Shown piece by piece: positions 36,101-48,484 of a stretch of DNA of 64,000 nt (its first letter is position 1; each line of letters begins with the position of its first letter). The notes beneath the pieces were generated by a model, which searched no databases, was not told where the DNA came from, and worked only from the letters and a program-made list of their open reading frames with translations. Both the position numbers and the translations under genes were made by a program. Source of the stretch: Aphelenchoides besseyi (Eukaryota; Nematoda; Chromadorea; Rhabditida; Aphelenchoididae); the NCBI GenBank assembly GCA_024699855.1, contig JAMPIQ010000003.1, positions 9,672,001 through 9,736,000 of the forward strand. The letters are read 5' to 3'.

Positions 36101-38817
36101 CTTGATTTTTTATGATACTATGATTCTTATTCACCTCGTCAGACATTAGCGTCGCAATAGCACGACCAATCTCTTTGAATTGAGCTGCATGACCAGTGGG
36201 TCCCAAGAGTATAAAAAGAAAACGAGTTGGCACAGGAACCTAGAAACCGATTTTATTGCCGTTTACATCAGTTCAATCAACCTCAGTCAAATCTCCCAAA
36301 ATTGAAGCGTTTTTAAGTCGAACAAACGCCGTGACATGATGAGAAAGGAAATCAACTTCGCCAACCAAAACGTTCGAAGCTTCGGCACCGGCTGGCAGCT
36401 TCTTCATGAAATGCGTATTCCCACATCTTGATGAAACATCCGACTGTGAACCGGCGTCTTTATTTTGTTGCTGTTGTTGTTGTTGTATGTCTTTTGGCAC
36501 CGATCCGACCTTTGGCAGCTCCAACTGATTGGCACCCGCAACGTTAGCGTTGGACAACTTCTGCGGCGATCCAGTATCCGAGCCTTCGGTTGCATCCTGA
36601 CCGTGCTTATGCAAATTGCGTCCATGTGAGAATCTGAACACGCTGTTGCTTTCCGAGTTCTCAACACACGCTTACGATTTTCCGATGTCGGAAATCGAAC
36701 GAACGGCATTAAGGAAATGACTGCTCTGATTGCCGCCAGCACCGTTTCCGGCGTGACGTGCCTGTTCGTATTGATGTGTGTGACGACGCGAAAGCACTTG
36801 ACGAACTTCGTCCCGATCAGTTTCGTCCAATTGGCCGACGCGAATCAATTCGTCGAGAATTTGCTCTACAATCCTTCTTTTCCTATTAACTTCGATTGTT
36901 TGACCAAATGAAAGTCTACGATTTTATGAGCTTTTCAAAAATTTCACAGTTCCAAGAACCAGTCGATAATGATCAAATTTCGGTGCCCGTTAACTGATTA
37001 TTGCCTTTGTTTCTTTTCTTTTCGAAGGCCCCAATTTCTTGTCCCATTCACTTCTTGTAAACAGTGCAGGTCTGCCGAATTCAACGTCTCGGTTTCTCCA
37101 CAATATGCAGACAGAACTTTCAGACTTCAGCCACAACTAATAAGCCTTATTTGAGTTTCCTGGTTCTTGTTTTGTGCTGTTCGTAATCACGAAGATTTCG
37201 CACCGAAAGTACGAAAACATTGCGAGAGCAAATGGCACACGTTTTTTTGCGAAACATATTGGACAAAGATATCGGAAATATGAAAGGAAAGAAGATGCTC
37301 AAACACGTCAAAATGTGATCTTTGGAATAAGAGTCGAGAAGTGTTCTGTTCTCGAAACTCATTGTATTCGACACTTCGCGTTTTTCACACAATGGAATGG
37401 TTCATAAATTTGAACTCAGAACGTGAATATTCGAAAGTTTTTTCAAACGCTGTTCTATGATTATAAAAACCCACCAATTAGGATCGGCAATGAGTCAGCT
37501 TCCAGATCGATCAAAACGACTCCATTCAACAAACAGGACCTAAGATCCACGTTTGAGATCCATTCTACCACCTTAGTTTACCTCAATTGAAACAAAGCGT
37601 GTAGTGAAAGAGTGGCGACATGTGGCTTCGACCAACGATTTCCACCTTCTTCGACGTCTTCTTCAAACTTGACCCAACGAGCTGTTTCTTTCCACTCTTC
37701 CTTATCGCCACAACGAATGAGTTCGCCCATTTCGGTAAACAATGCCGGTGCGTCGTTGCACTCCTTCAACAGGAACATGACTCTAGCACCCGGAGCTAAA
37801 ACTTTAAATTTAAATTGGTTTTGTAAACAATTGAACTGTGATATTAACATACCCATCTCTTTTTCGTTTTAAAGAATTTACAATAAAAATGAGAATCGTA
37901 ACCGCAAATTTCGAACTAAAATGACCGCATTGAAGCAAAGTAACGACTCGACTGAAGAACGGCAATTATCGCTTGGCCAATTTCGGGACCACATAGGCTT
38001 TCGAGTCGTTTGAAAGGTTTTCGAGTTTAAGACCAAAAACTAAATACGATCAAAAAACCTTGTCGATTCGAGATATTGAAACGAACGGACAAACGCTGAG
38101 CGTTAATAACCGAATAAATGAAGTGCATGCACAAAACGGATAATCGCCTTTGAATTACAAGACGCTAAAGACTGTTTGTTTACTTGAAAGAAGCGAATGA
38201 TAAACATGTTAACATCCGCAGAGTTTTCTGTGAACTACGCGTCTGGTACAACAATATCAAGTCTATTTGAGCTGATAGATGAGAACGGAAAGTTGAAATC
38301 GAAACTTTTCATCGTTTGAGGACTTCCGTTCAGCAGGTCATTTCAAGTCTACGAGACTCTCTGCTCAATTTGAAACAACAGTCATTGGTCTCCGTTTTTG
38401 GAAGTAAACGCGAGCCAGGAAATTAACCCTCGAGCTAACGAGCATTTCAATCTTTCGATTGTTGTACGTGCATTTTGGAGGGTACAAACTTCAATTGTAA
38501 GTTCGCAAATGTCGGTTTAATACAAATTGTTGTACGAAGGTAAAGCACTCACCCAAATCGTCCAAACATTTTCCGGTCTCTTCGTCCACCGTCAAACGTT
38601 TGTGTTGAGCCGAAAGTCGACGTTGACGTAGCGACTGACCACGCGAATCGTCACGACGTCTCAACGATTGCCACAAGGATTCACGACGTTCGGCATCTGT
38701 TGGCTCCATTTGTTGATCTTCGACGTCGCGATCGTTTCCGTTGTTCGAATGCGACGATCCGGCCGGTCGCATTGTGGGCGGCTCGTCGGTGGAGCCCTCT
38801 TCGCTTCCCGATGTCAT
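33155..38817 (-). CDS. SLC4-family bicarbonate transporter / anion exchanger
   Basis: A many-exon gene with its ATG at 38817 and stop at 33155. Exons I could place at the 5' end are 38817-38553, 37795-37582, 36915-36676, 36633-36282 and 36239-36135. The cytoplasmic domain is unmistakable: [47 protein letters not shown] and [31 protein letters not shown]. Then come [22 protein letters not shown] and the transmembrane exons down to about 33.7 kb. The cytosolic tail is charged and Ser-rich ([13 protein letters not shown]) and ends [16 protein letters not shown] short glutamine run (7 Q) lies at about 36480. Such proteins move HCO3- with Na+ or Cl- across the plasma membrane. I cannot say whether this one is Na+-dependent. 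The introns at 37796-38552 and 36916-37581 are long (about 0.7 kb each), unlike the rest. Confidence 0.93.
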
Positions 38818-41800
38818 TTTCTGCGTTGAATTTTACTGGACTTCAAAAAAACAATTGAAAACTATTCGGTTGACTGCGCTTCAATTGGCGAGTTTTGCCA
38901 ACAAGTTCCAGACACTTGTATTGAATTCCGAAACCAGATGAGTAGTGAGCAGTTCAATAACCCAAAAACTGAAATCACAATGTCGGTTAGTGAGTTCGAA
39001 ATCACGGATAATCGAAGAGCACGAGTCAAACACCCGAACCACAGGATTTTGTGGCCACTTGTTCGAAACCTGTAAACCAAAACCGCTTACCGACCCTCGG
39101 GATTGAAGCCCCCTAAACAAAAACACGCCCCATTCCACGTTTCCCGTTAGTTTTCCGAACAAAATGAAGGTAAACAAAACGAGAGAAATCGTTTTCTGCC
39201 CAAATGAAATATTCAACACCCAATTGGTCAACGAGATTCGCAACATTGTGGCTAATCAGTTGACGAAGGGAAACGAATTGGCCGTGGCTATTGGCACTAA
39301 ACGGCACTTCTATGCAAACAAAAACGAACCGTGGGATTTCCGGTTTCGTGTAAACCGACATTTGCGGAAACTGACAAGTACACCGAACAGCTTTCAAGCG
39401 AAATCACAACAACATGTTGGGTTCTGACTAAGTCAAAAAAAGGTGAATCAAAGGTTGACCAGATGTTTCCACTTCGAAAAATGAAATCAAGATGTCGAAT
39501 TCGTAAAAACTTCCGAATCTTAACGGTCGTGTGGAGATGCTTCCGTTGACTCGAAACCTCAGAAACCCGAAAAGATTTCGGTTGGACACACGTCAACACA
39601 ACATCGTCGAAGCGGAATGATGAAACGACGGAGATTTATTGAAGTCGAAACAAATGATAAGATTGGTTTTGACGTTTTCAATTCGTAAACTCATCCACAA
39701 AATCAACAGTAATCTCCACCGGAAATGTATTTCAACCGACTTTACACGAACGACCCAAAAGATACGAAGATGCCGTGCAATAGTGTCTCCGGAAGAATAA
39801 GCGGGAAGCTCAATTTCAGGCGTTGAGAAGCGAAACGATCGAGTTAAGAGCGAAAACGAGTCGAGCTTGGAAATTCAATTTCGAGAGACCACGTTGGCTC
39901 GGTAACACACGAGAAAACAAACGGATTAAACAGCTCTTAATCTCAAGACTACAAAGCAGGAAGTGGACTTGAAGAGAAATGTTCGTACAAGAAAAACTAA
40001 TTGGACGAAACGAATTTGTCGTTTAAAAGACTACAAAAAACGTCTAAACGAATCGAAGGGAAAATTTGAGCGGATAAGCGGAGAGACCCTAAAGGACAAA
40101 TCCCTTCGACATGAAATTCAAACGTCTTTTCCACTCTAAGTTGGCACACTGTGGTGAGAAAAAGCGCCGTCGAAAATTTCCGCGTCATTTTGCCGAAACA
40201 GCGCCCGTGGCCACGAAAATTTCGAAGGCCTCGCAAATTGCACAGACATAAACGGCGAGAAGAGAGGGAGTTAGTTCCCGGAGTTTCCACGAGACGACGA
40301 CTAGTTGGTTTATCCTCTCTCGGCTCTTTTTCTCCCCGAGTAAGCCAATGGCTATGTCCTCTCCAAGCGCAAAGAGTTGAAAGCGGCCAACGAATCACGA
40401 ACCTTCCAAATCGATTGCCATTTGCAACATCGGAAGTTGCGGGACGACACAACCCACCGGTCCAAGCAAATTCGATAAACGTCGACAAACTCCAATGACT
40501 CGTCGACCTTTTGGCCTCCAACTCGCGTACTTGATTTCGCTGACGCAAAAAAGAAGATTTAAATGAAAAAAAGGTCAGAAATTAATCCCACAATTCAATG
40601 GCTACAACTCGCCATTGGACCTCGTGGTGCACGAAAGGTTGCCAATTGTACGTGAACAGGAAGAACGTCATCGTCGAGTTGATACGAAATGGGTGGAATT
40701 TGTCTTCGGATTCGACATTCACGTCCCGATTAACAATTCTACAATTGGCACGTAAACAGCCGAGAGAAAGAAAACGATTGTTGACGTTGAGCTCAAACGA
40801 CAAGCCATATGGTTATGATGAGAAAGATGCAAGGCCGCGGATCTCGACGTGACAAAAAGCCGAAACGATTCAAAACCTGAAACGGAAGTGTTGAAAGAAC
40901 AAAGAAACGGAATGAAGAAGATGTTCGGCCCTCAAGTCGCCCGAACATTGAACGGTTTTTGGTCGCCGAGAAATGTCAACAACGAGAATCCCCGAACGTG
41001 TGTATTCCCGAATCATGAGACCTCCATAGACACCGTAAGCTCATCGAAGACCCAATTAGTCGTCCTAACTTCTTTGTTTTGTCGAACCGTTTTTTTTTAT
41101 TTCCGTCGACTCGAAACGGCAAATTCAAAAGGAAACGCCGTTTGACTTTTTAGATTCCCCTCCACTTTTATCTTTTCTTCGAATCGTTCCACTTTGGCCG
41201 CCTATCAAAAATTTTCATGCCCCAGTCGTTCCCGGAGCTTAAACTTCTTTTTCTGGACAGCACGACGCATGCAATTTAAATCCCGAGGACGCAACGAAAC
41301 AATCAACTTGAAATCGAAACATAAACTTCACGGAGCGCTTTTAATAGACAAATGGAGTCGAAACCGAAGTCGACGTCCAGGACGCGCAGTTTCGAACAAC
41401 AAAACTCTAATGGTCATCGGATGGAGATCGGATTCGAAGAAGACCACCACTGCTTCCACACGAGACGTCTAGTTTCCCGTGGAATGTCGCGTTAATGAGT
41501 CAAAATTGGTCTTCACGGCCAATTGAGTTGGAAGCAGCTGCTCGAATCACGCCCTCGAAATGACGTTCCTTGGAGGTTCTCGAGTCTCGACGCTCCCTGA
41601 CCGACCGTCCGTGGATGTCAGCGAAGATACGTGACGCAACGGAAGACAAACGAACGGCGTGGATGAGGCGGGAAATCGTCGCGCCGTTGGCCGTCGAGTC
41701 CAAAAAATTTTCGAATTTAAGTCAAAAATAGCGACAATGCGTTGAATTCCACCATCGGCTGTTGGCGCAAAAGCTCAAATTCTCTCTGATTCACGTTCTT

Positions 41801-43262
41801 CAAACAATCAGCTAAGCGAAATGATCTCTGACTTCGATATTCTCTCCCTCCTCTCCAAAGAGTGATAATCACTTCTTTCTTGCAAACAAAAATCGCAGCT
41901 TTTTGCCCCAAAAAAACTTTCACGCCCTACAGCGTTGTGTTTACTCTCGGAATTGACGTAAAAACGAACGTTCCGGGATTAGTCGACCAGTCGACGTTTT
42001 GAAAGATCTGTTAACCGACTTCGCAATTTCAAAACCGACATCAAGAAGTGGGTACATGACTTTTGAAATAAAGTCGATCATTTCTTAAAGCATAATTGAT
42101 TTTGTTTCCTTTTATACTTGGAATCCAAATGGCAAACAAGAACATTTGGCAACAACCTCACGGATCAGAAAGTTCACGTCAACGCTTAATCCAAAACACA
42201 AATCGACAGTGCAAAGTTGAAGATTTTTGTTTTGAAACAATTCGAATGTACACACGTGCATCATTAGAGAACCGACGTGCAAATGAATCAGACGACGGTT
42301 CCAATATCGACTGAGATGTCTCCGGGGAAATAAACGCAAACTGATTCAGAAACAAAGAGCGAAATGTGTGGGCAAATGAAGAGCACGAAGGAAATAGACG
42401 ATGACTAACGAGTTATGTTTATTGGTTGTCAATTGCTTGTTTTTGTGCTGTTAAATCGACGGCCAAAGTTTTGGCGCCATTTGTCTTATCAGTTTGGAGT
42501 CGCAGATGAAACCTTTGTGTCGTAGAGCGAGAGCACATAACAGGAAAGTTCACACGTCTCGAGTTTTGCACATTCAAATCACGAAGTCAGTGAAAGAAAT
42601 TCGACTGCCGATTGGCTGGAAAAGTAAAGTTAAGGTTATGTCCATTGGTGTTGTTGAGAAACTCCCGGACCACAGTTTTTGCTGTCTCGAGACATTTGAT
42701 AAGTAACGACGTGCAAATTTCTCGTGAAATCGAAGACCGTTGACGAAACGTCAATAATGTGTGGCCTATTAATCTCGAGCTCTAAAACAAACAACACGTG
42801 TTTGAATGAATTTCAATCTTGCGACCTCTCCAAGCATTCAAACCCATTAGTTCGAAACTTCTGATTCACGTGCTCAAACTCCAAAAGAGATGCGGGTCGT
42901 TAAGTGAAATCCGATAGGAACTCAAGTGCGCGACTACTCGATTCGAATTAGCGAAAAATTAGGAGTCGAAGATCTTAAGCGTTTGCGTAGAATCTCGATT
43001 GCTTAGCCTCGACTTCCCAGCAACAATAAGATCGGGATTATTATTTGACTTAATTTTCCAACTTCGTTCCGTGGGTTTCGCTCCTTTCGTTCCCGAGGTA
43101 ATTCGAGTCGCTTCCACGGACATCGTTGCGATGTTTGATTAGCAATCGCAAACACTGAAGAAATTCAATGGACATTCAGAGATCACTCGTCGCGGTTTCA
43201 AAGTTGATTTATTCGAAAATAAGTTATTTAGCACAGGATGGAATGGCAAGAACACTTGCAAG
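38818..43262. other. 4.4 kb without a supported gene
   Basis: The region lies between the SLC4 start and the MTMR9 stop. Long open frames overlap on both strands (for example - 39997-40548 and + 40151-40498), but none has a domain, signal peptide or splice context. I treat them as chance frames. SLC4 promoter and 5' UTR exons may lie at the left side. Confidence 0.45.
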
Positions 43263-45269
43263 TCACGTTCTAGCCAACAGTTTGGCGCGAAGCTCGTTTT
43301 CACGGGCTTTCCATTTGGCCAAAATCTCATCGATACGATCAAATTTTGACCAATTACGTTGCCATCGTAAATAGAAACGTTCCCAAAGTACCTGAATGAA
43401 TACATGTCACGAATTATTTTTCATTTAATTAACTTACGATGCTTTGAGCTGCAACCGAAGGCCACAGAACTGAATCGTATGGTTTGTAGATGGGATTAAT
43501 ATATGAAACCAGAACTTTGGGATGATTGACATACGACCACAATGATGCGGTTCGTTCTTTTACTTGATGCTCCGCTTTTTCGTTCTCGTTGTTCCCGAGG
43601 AAACTTCCGAACTCCGACGCATAGGCATGTTCGGCCAACAGGATCAGAAACTCCTGATTGAATTCAAACGATGACGGGTACTGGCGTTGAAGTTGCCAAA
43701 CACAATCGAGAAAACTCAAGAAGATTGGCGATTCAAAAGCTCCGGTTATCATTCCTTGTGCAAACGCGGCGTGAGCACATCGAATTGCGAAAGGATGACC
43801 ACCACTGATCCACTCCCGCTCAACAATCGCTTGGAAGCTAAAAACTGAAAATGTATTGGAACTCGAATATAAACACACCCTCGAACTGTTCGTGCATCTG
43901 AATCCAATAAGATTTGTGCTAATGAAGTGACCAGCAAAGTCGTATCAGTTCCCTCGGCACCGTGAACGACAACTGGAAGCTCTACAATGACGATTAACCA
44001 AAAGTTAAGAAATTTGCAAAGAAAAAAGATGAGAAGCAAAAGAGCCGACTCTTCACTCACCTTGTTCGGAGCAATGAATCCATTGAGCAATCGAGGCAGC
44101 GGCCGTCAAGCCGTCGCAAACGTATTGTAACCACATCGATGCGGCCAATCGAGACATCCACTTTTCCGTGTTGTGAGATTCAACGCACGCTTCAAAAAGT
44201 ACTTAAAATTGTTCATCACTTATTTCTACCTTCAATCAACTTTGTAAGAGCCTCTTTATACTCTCGAATGCGCGGCAAGTTACCGTGAACATAACGCCAT
44301 TGAGAGTAATGATACCGTTGCTCCTTACCACCACCTAGAAATCAATTGGACCAAGGGAACATGTTCGCTGGTTACCTTTAGCTCTTGCACTCACCGCCAC
44401 AGCTTCAGTTCGCGTATCGAAAATAACTCCTTTGGCGTGTGGAGTGATCAAGGAGTTCAAGATGCTTTCATCTTCTTTACATCGTCGATTTGTTGGACTC
44501 ACCAACGGCTGACCACAACGCATAATACAAGACTGAAAAAAAAGTAAAACAATCACATGAAGCAAATGAACGTACCTTCGAATTGGCATGAAAATACGAA
44601 AGAACTGGGAAACGAGACGAGTCGCGGTATGTTGCCGAGATTCGCAGATGATTGTCGAGAACCGTTTTCGGCACAATCACTTTCTCTGGATACGAAGAAC
44701 AAACTTCAAAGTTTTTATTCACTGTCGAGATTCGCCAACGATCTTCGGCAACGAGCGAAAGAGTAGCGAAGGTTTGATCGATATCGAAAGCCGTCCAACC
44801 GTCGTCCAAAAACTCGAAAGACTTCGGATGATAGAACGGATACTCCCATTCGATGTGACCTAAAAACCGATGAACAAACGAAACAACGAACTCACTCAAG
44901 TTGGAGAGTCGTTCGATCGACCGTGCCACCGCGTTACAATCGTTTTGTGTTGGGACAATGAAACTGCAGATCAGAAAGTTTTTGCACTTCAAATGCAACA
45001 CCGCCGACGCTTCGGCAACGTTGCTGGTCGGCTCCACAACCACACGGTCGACAGCCCGATGCAGAAGCTGAAACTCGAATGATAACAAAAAAACCGAAAC
45101 ACGAACTTCTTACCCAAAACTCTGTGGTCTTCTCTCCTTCACTTTCATCGGGTGAGAAAATCAGATGGTGACCCGTAAGAACCAAACTGCCGAATTGACG
45201 TGGTCGTGGTCCTTGGAACAACTCGACTTGGTTGACTCTCGTCTTCTCAATCGCGTCGATCAAATCCAT
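43263..45269 (-). CDS. mtmr9: Myotubularin-related protein 9 (catalytically inactive)
   Basis: The start is at 45269 (MDLIDAIEKTRVNQVELF) and the stop at 43263. The PH-GRAM domain includes LVLTGHHLIFSPD. The phosphatase-like domain follows with DGWTAFDIDQTF, WRISTVNKNFEVCSSYP, RFPVLSYFHANS, MRCGQPL, RRCKEDESILN and FDTRTEAVA. The active-site loop reads VVVHGAEGTDTTLLVTSLAQ: the catalytic Cys and Arg of HCxxGxxR are replaced, as in MTMR9 orthologues. The C-terminal part (EREWISGGHPFAIRCAHA, HAYASEFGSFLGNNE, LWSYVNHP) is strongly conserved and ends in a coiled coil (KWKARENELRAKLL). MTMR9 partners the active MTMR6-8 3-phosphatases. Introns are short and phases fit. Confidence 0.95.
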
Positions 45270-46209
45270 TTCTGTTCGTGAAATAAACAAAGGGTTCAAA
45301 TGGCAATGTGCTTAGACCATAACGAGACACTGAATGGACGGCTGACAAGACTAAAAAGGCCCGTTGACGAAAACACAAGAGGCACTTGAGGCTGAAAAAT
45401 CAGTTCACGATAAGAACGAATACATGAACCCAAAGGTTAATCTCGAGGTCTTGTAATTTCAATGAAAAAATCCAACACCAAAAAACTTCGAAGCAAAAGT
45501 TCGAAAACGTTTCGTCGTCTTTTCTCTTTGCATTAAAATCGAAAACTGAAACGGAACTCAAACACACGGACCCGAAGGAGTGGCACGAGTATTCAGAAGA
45601 CGAAATGAAAAATTTTTGCTCCACGAATTCACCAATGGCATCTCGTTTGCTTCGCAGGCAAAGTCGAGAGCGATTTTGAGAAGGTTGTCAAAGAAAGTCA
45701 AGAGAATGCAAACTTCATATTCATGTGTTCAAATTCGTTAAGATGGTGGTTGTCAATTCAACGGTTATTATCAAAAAGTGCTCAAAACCCGCTACTAACA
45801 TTAATTTTTGAATCGATCTCATCCCGACGAAATTGCCGATGCAGAAAGGAAGAAGATGAAAAGATGCCTAAAGTTCGACGACTATTCGTGTTAACATCTC
45901 TGGATAAGACAAGCGATTTGAGCTGTCCACGTTGACTCGTTATTCGTAAACTTGATCTTTGGCGAAGCAAACTCTCGGAAATCATGAAAGTTATTACTCA
46001 ATTATCAAATGTTATGACCCTTTAACGAAGTATTTCAACGCTTAACTTTTGCTCATTAGTTTTCTTGGTATACTGCCTTGCTGTTATTTCAATTAGTTGA
46101 TAATGCTAAATCTAAACTCTCATACGCTTTAGCTCCACGTAATCGTCTTTGTGGCACCATAACAACGACAATAAGCAAAGAGTATTTTATTTACAAACAC
46201 TGTACATGA
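45270..46209. other. Intergenic region, nothing identified
   Basis: The upstream region of mtmr9 and downstream region of the CRK-like gene. Only short non-descript frames are present. Confidence 0.5.
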
Positions 46210-47296
46210 TCAAGTTTTGCATTTTAGGAATTCGGCTCGTTGGTTTTCATCGTCATCACTTGTATCGTAGATCAAACGGTTGCTGTTCAAAGCGACTTCG
46301 TTCTGTCTTCTCATTTCTGCTTGTCCACTTGTCGAGGTTTCCAATGAGTAATCAGTCAAATTCGATTTGGCAGATTCATCGCTTCGTCTGTCTTCCGACT
46401 TTTCGATCTTCAAGTGTTGAAACTTCTCAGCTGCAACCCCTTCTTTTGCTTTTCGCAATCGATGAACCGGGAACTTTTGTAGCCACTCGGCAGTTATCTC
46501 TCGATGTTCGAAATAGACGTCATGAATGTTTTCGTTTGTGACCTAAACATCATTCAAAATTGAAGACTACTACTTGGAACCTACTTTTCTCACGTGAGTT
46601 CGAGGCACCAATCCAACATCTCCCAACGCGTTTCTTGCCACCCACCACATCTTTTCGGGTTTTTCTAAAACGTCCAAAACTTCGCCCGAGTTGAATGGCA
46701 AATCGGTGGTACGTTCGCCTTTGAATTGAACCCGTCCAACTATCTGAAAACGACATAAACAATAATCAAAAGTTCTGTACCTGCGCGATTGCTTTTCGTG
46801 GTGCCGGCCGTAGCAGCACTGTTGCACGATCTCCACTCCCTAACTTCCATGTACGAAAGTGATTGACCAAAGCAGGAATGGACCGGAAAACTTGTCCATT
46901 TATCTGAAATCCTTCATGACTTCAGCTATCAAAGGAAACTCACTTTGTACTTTTGATTCGGTCCATCGGTTTGATCGATCAAGAAATGACGAATCGGATT
47001 TTCGTCAATCATTGGCACTCTGAAGCAAAAGATTCGACTTCTAATTAAGAAAGAACTCACTTTACACTCAAACTAAAAGATCCGATCTTCGTATTTGACG
47101 GCCGAATCATGAAAGTTCCGACTTCCGCGACTCGAAGTTGCTTCTCTGCCTTCTGCCGACTAACTTTCGAAAAGACGTAGAGAGTCGTGTCGTAGGAGTC
47201 GAAGATTCCATCATCCAATTCGTTTTCCTCCTCCTCAGCATCCTCCATTTCGAAGGCAATCGAACCGCTGGACTCCGATTCACTTCTTTTAGTCAT
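46210..47296 (-). CDS. CRK/CED-2-like SH2-SH3 adaptor
   Basis: Five exons (47296-47061, 47019-46944, 46903-46781, 46743-46585, 46542-46210) give 308 residues. An acidic N terminus (MEDAEEEENELDDG) precedes an SH2 domain at about residues 35-135. That domain has WYF-like YVFSKVSRQKAEKQL and the phosphotyrosine-binding Arg in GTFMIRPS. One SH3 domain follows at about 140-195 (GRVQFKGERTTDLPFNSGEVLDV, WWVARNALGDVGLVP), closest to the CRK N-terminal SH3. CRK proteins usually have a second SH3. Here the last 110 residues are instead charged and low-complexity (EKSEDRRSDESAKS), with no SH3 visible. In worms CED-2 links to CED-5/CED-12 in engulfment and migration. Divergently transcribed from the BtpA gene, with starts 175 bp apart. 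Confidence 0.88.
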
Positions 47297-47471
47297 TCAA
47301 AAAGAAGATTACAATAAAAACTATAAAATAGCTAGTGAATCACTTTACTGCAAAAACTATGGCTGATCAGTGTTGACTGATTTAAAGGCAATCGACTTTT
47401 TTTCCGCATGCAATTTGCCTCCTGATCTCTTCGAGTTCTATTTCCGACTAACTTGTCATTAATGCACAGCT

Positions 47472-48484
47472 ATGGCTCTCAATCTAACTCGTGCTGCTGA
47501 ATGGTTTTTACGTTCGAGTCGACCGTTGGTCATTGGAATGATCCACGTTCCCGCACTTGTTGGGTTTGTTTTCTTTTTATTGGTTATTTTTTGGGTTTTA
47601 GAACGCCGTTAAATCGCTTGAAAATCGACGAAATAGCGGAGAAGGTTGTTGCTGAAACACAAATCTACGCAAATACCCAAATCGATGGATTGATCTTCGA
47701 AAACATGCACGATCTTCCCTACTCCCGTTCCGAAGACTTGGGTCCTGAAATAACAGCCGCAATGACTCGTGTATGTTTGGACGCTCGAAATGAACTGTTA
47801 AAACGATCCGAACTGCTTTTGGGTATTCAGGTCCTAGCCGGTGGTAATGAGAAGGCAATGGCTGTGGCTCTCGCCGCTGGTGAGTTTTTGTGCTTATTCT
47901 CACTTTCAATTCACATCTTTACAGCTTAGGTCTCGATTTCATTCGTGCTGAATCGTTTGTTTTTGCCCACGTAGCTGATGAGGGATGGATGGACGCTTGT
48001 GCCGGTCGTCTGCTTCGTTACAGAAAGAAGATTGAAGCGTCGAACGTTGCTGTTTTGACTGATATCAAAAAGAAACATTCGTGAGTTCTACTCTTTCATT
48101 GGAAGATCTTTTAAATTCCAGCGCCCATGCGATCACATCGGACGTTTTGATAAGCGAAACTGCTCATGCTGCCGAGTTCTTTTGCGCTGATGGATTGATT
48201 GTTACCGGAACAACAACTGGAGCTCCGGCGCAACCTAAAGACTTAGAAGGTATGTTTCTAATTTAATTGTAATCGCCTGTCATTCAGAAGTTCGATCAGC
48301 AGTCAAGTTGCCGGTATTGATTGGCTCAGGACTTACCATCGATAACTGTCACGAGTATCGCAATGCTCACGGTTTTATTGTCGGTTCATACTTCAAACGA
48401 AATGGTCATTGGGCAAATCCATTGGATTCAAAACGAATCAACGATTTCATTGCCAAAGTGCACGAACTAAAACGAGATCAATAA
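47472..48484 (+). CDS. BtpA-family TIM-barrel protein
   Basis: Five exons (47472-47563, 47602-47879, 47930-48080, 48122-48249, 48288-48484) give 281 residues. Motifs of the BtpA family are VIGMIHVPALVGTP, DGLIFENMHDLPYSR, IQVLAGGNEKAMAVALAAGLDFIRAE, LTDIKKKHS, DGLIVTGTTTGAP and VLIGSGLT, followed by HGFIVGSYFK. The fold is a phosphate-binding TIM barrel. Bacterial BtpA affects photosystem I stability, but nematode homologues (the F13E9.13 type) have no settled function. It appears complete with no targeting sequence. Confidence 0.93.

Noticed and set aside
39997..40548. 183-codon minus-strand frame
   Set aside because: It overlaps a similar-length plus-strand frame, has no motif, signal peptide or splice context, and its composition looks random.
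42129..42314. Small + ORF starting MANKNIWQQPHGSES
   Set aside because: It has an ATG and is compositionally plausible, but 61 residues with no motif or conserved context is not enough.
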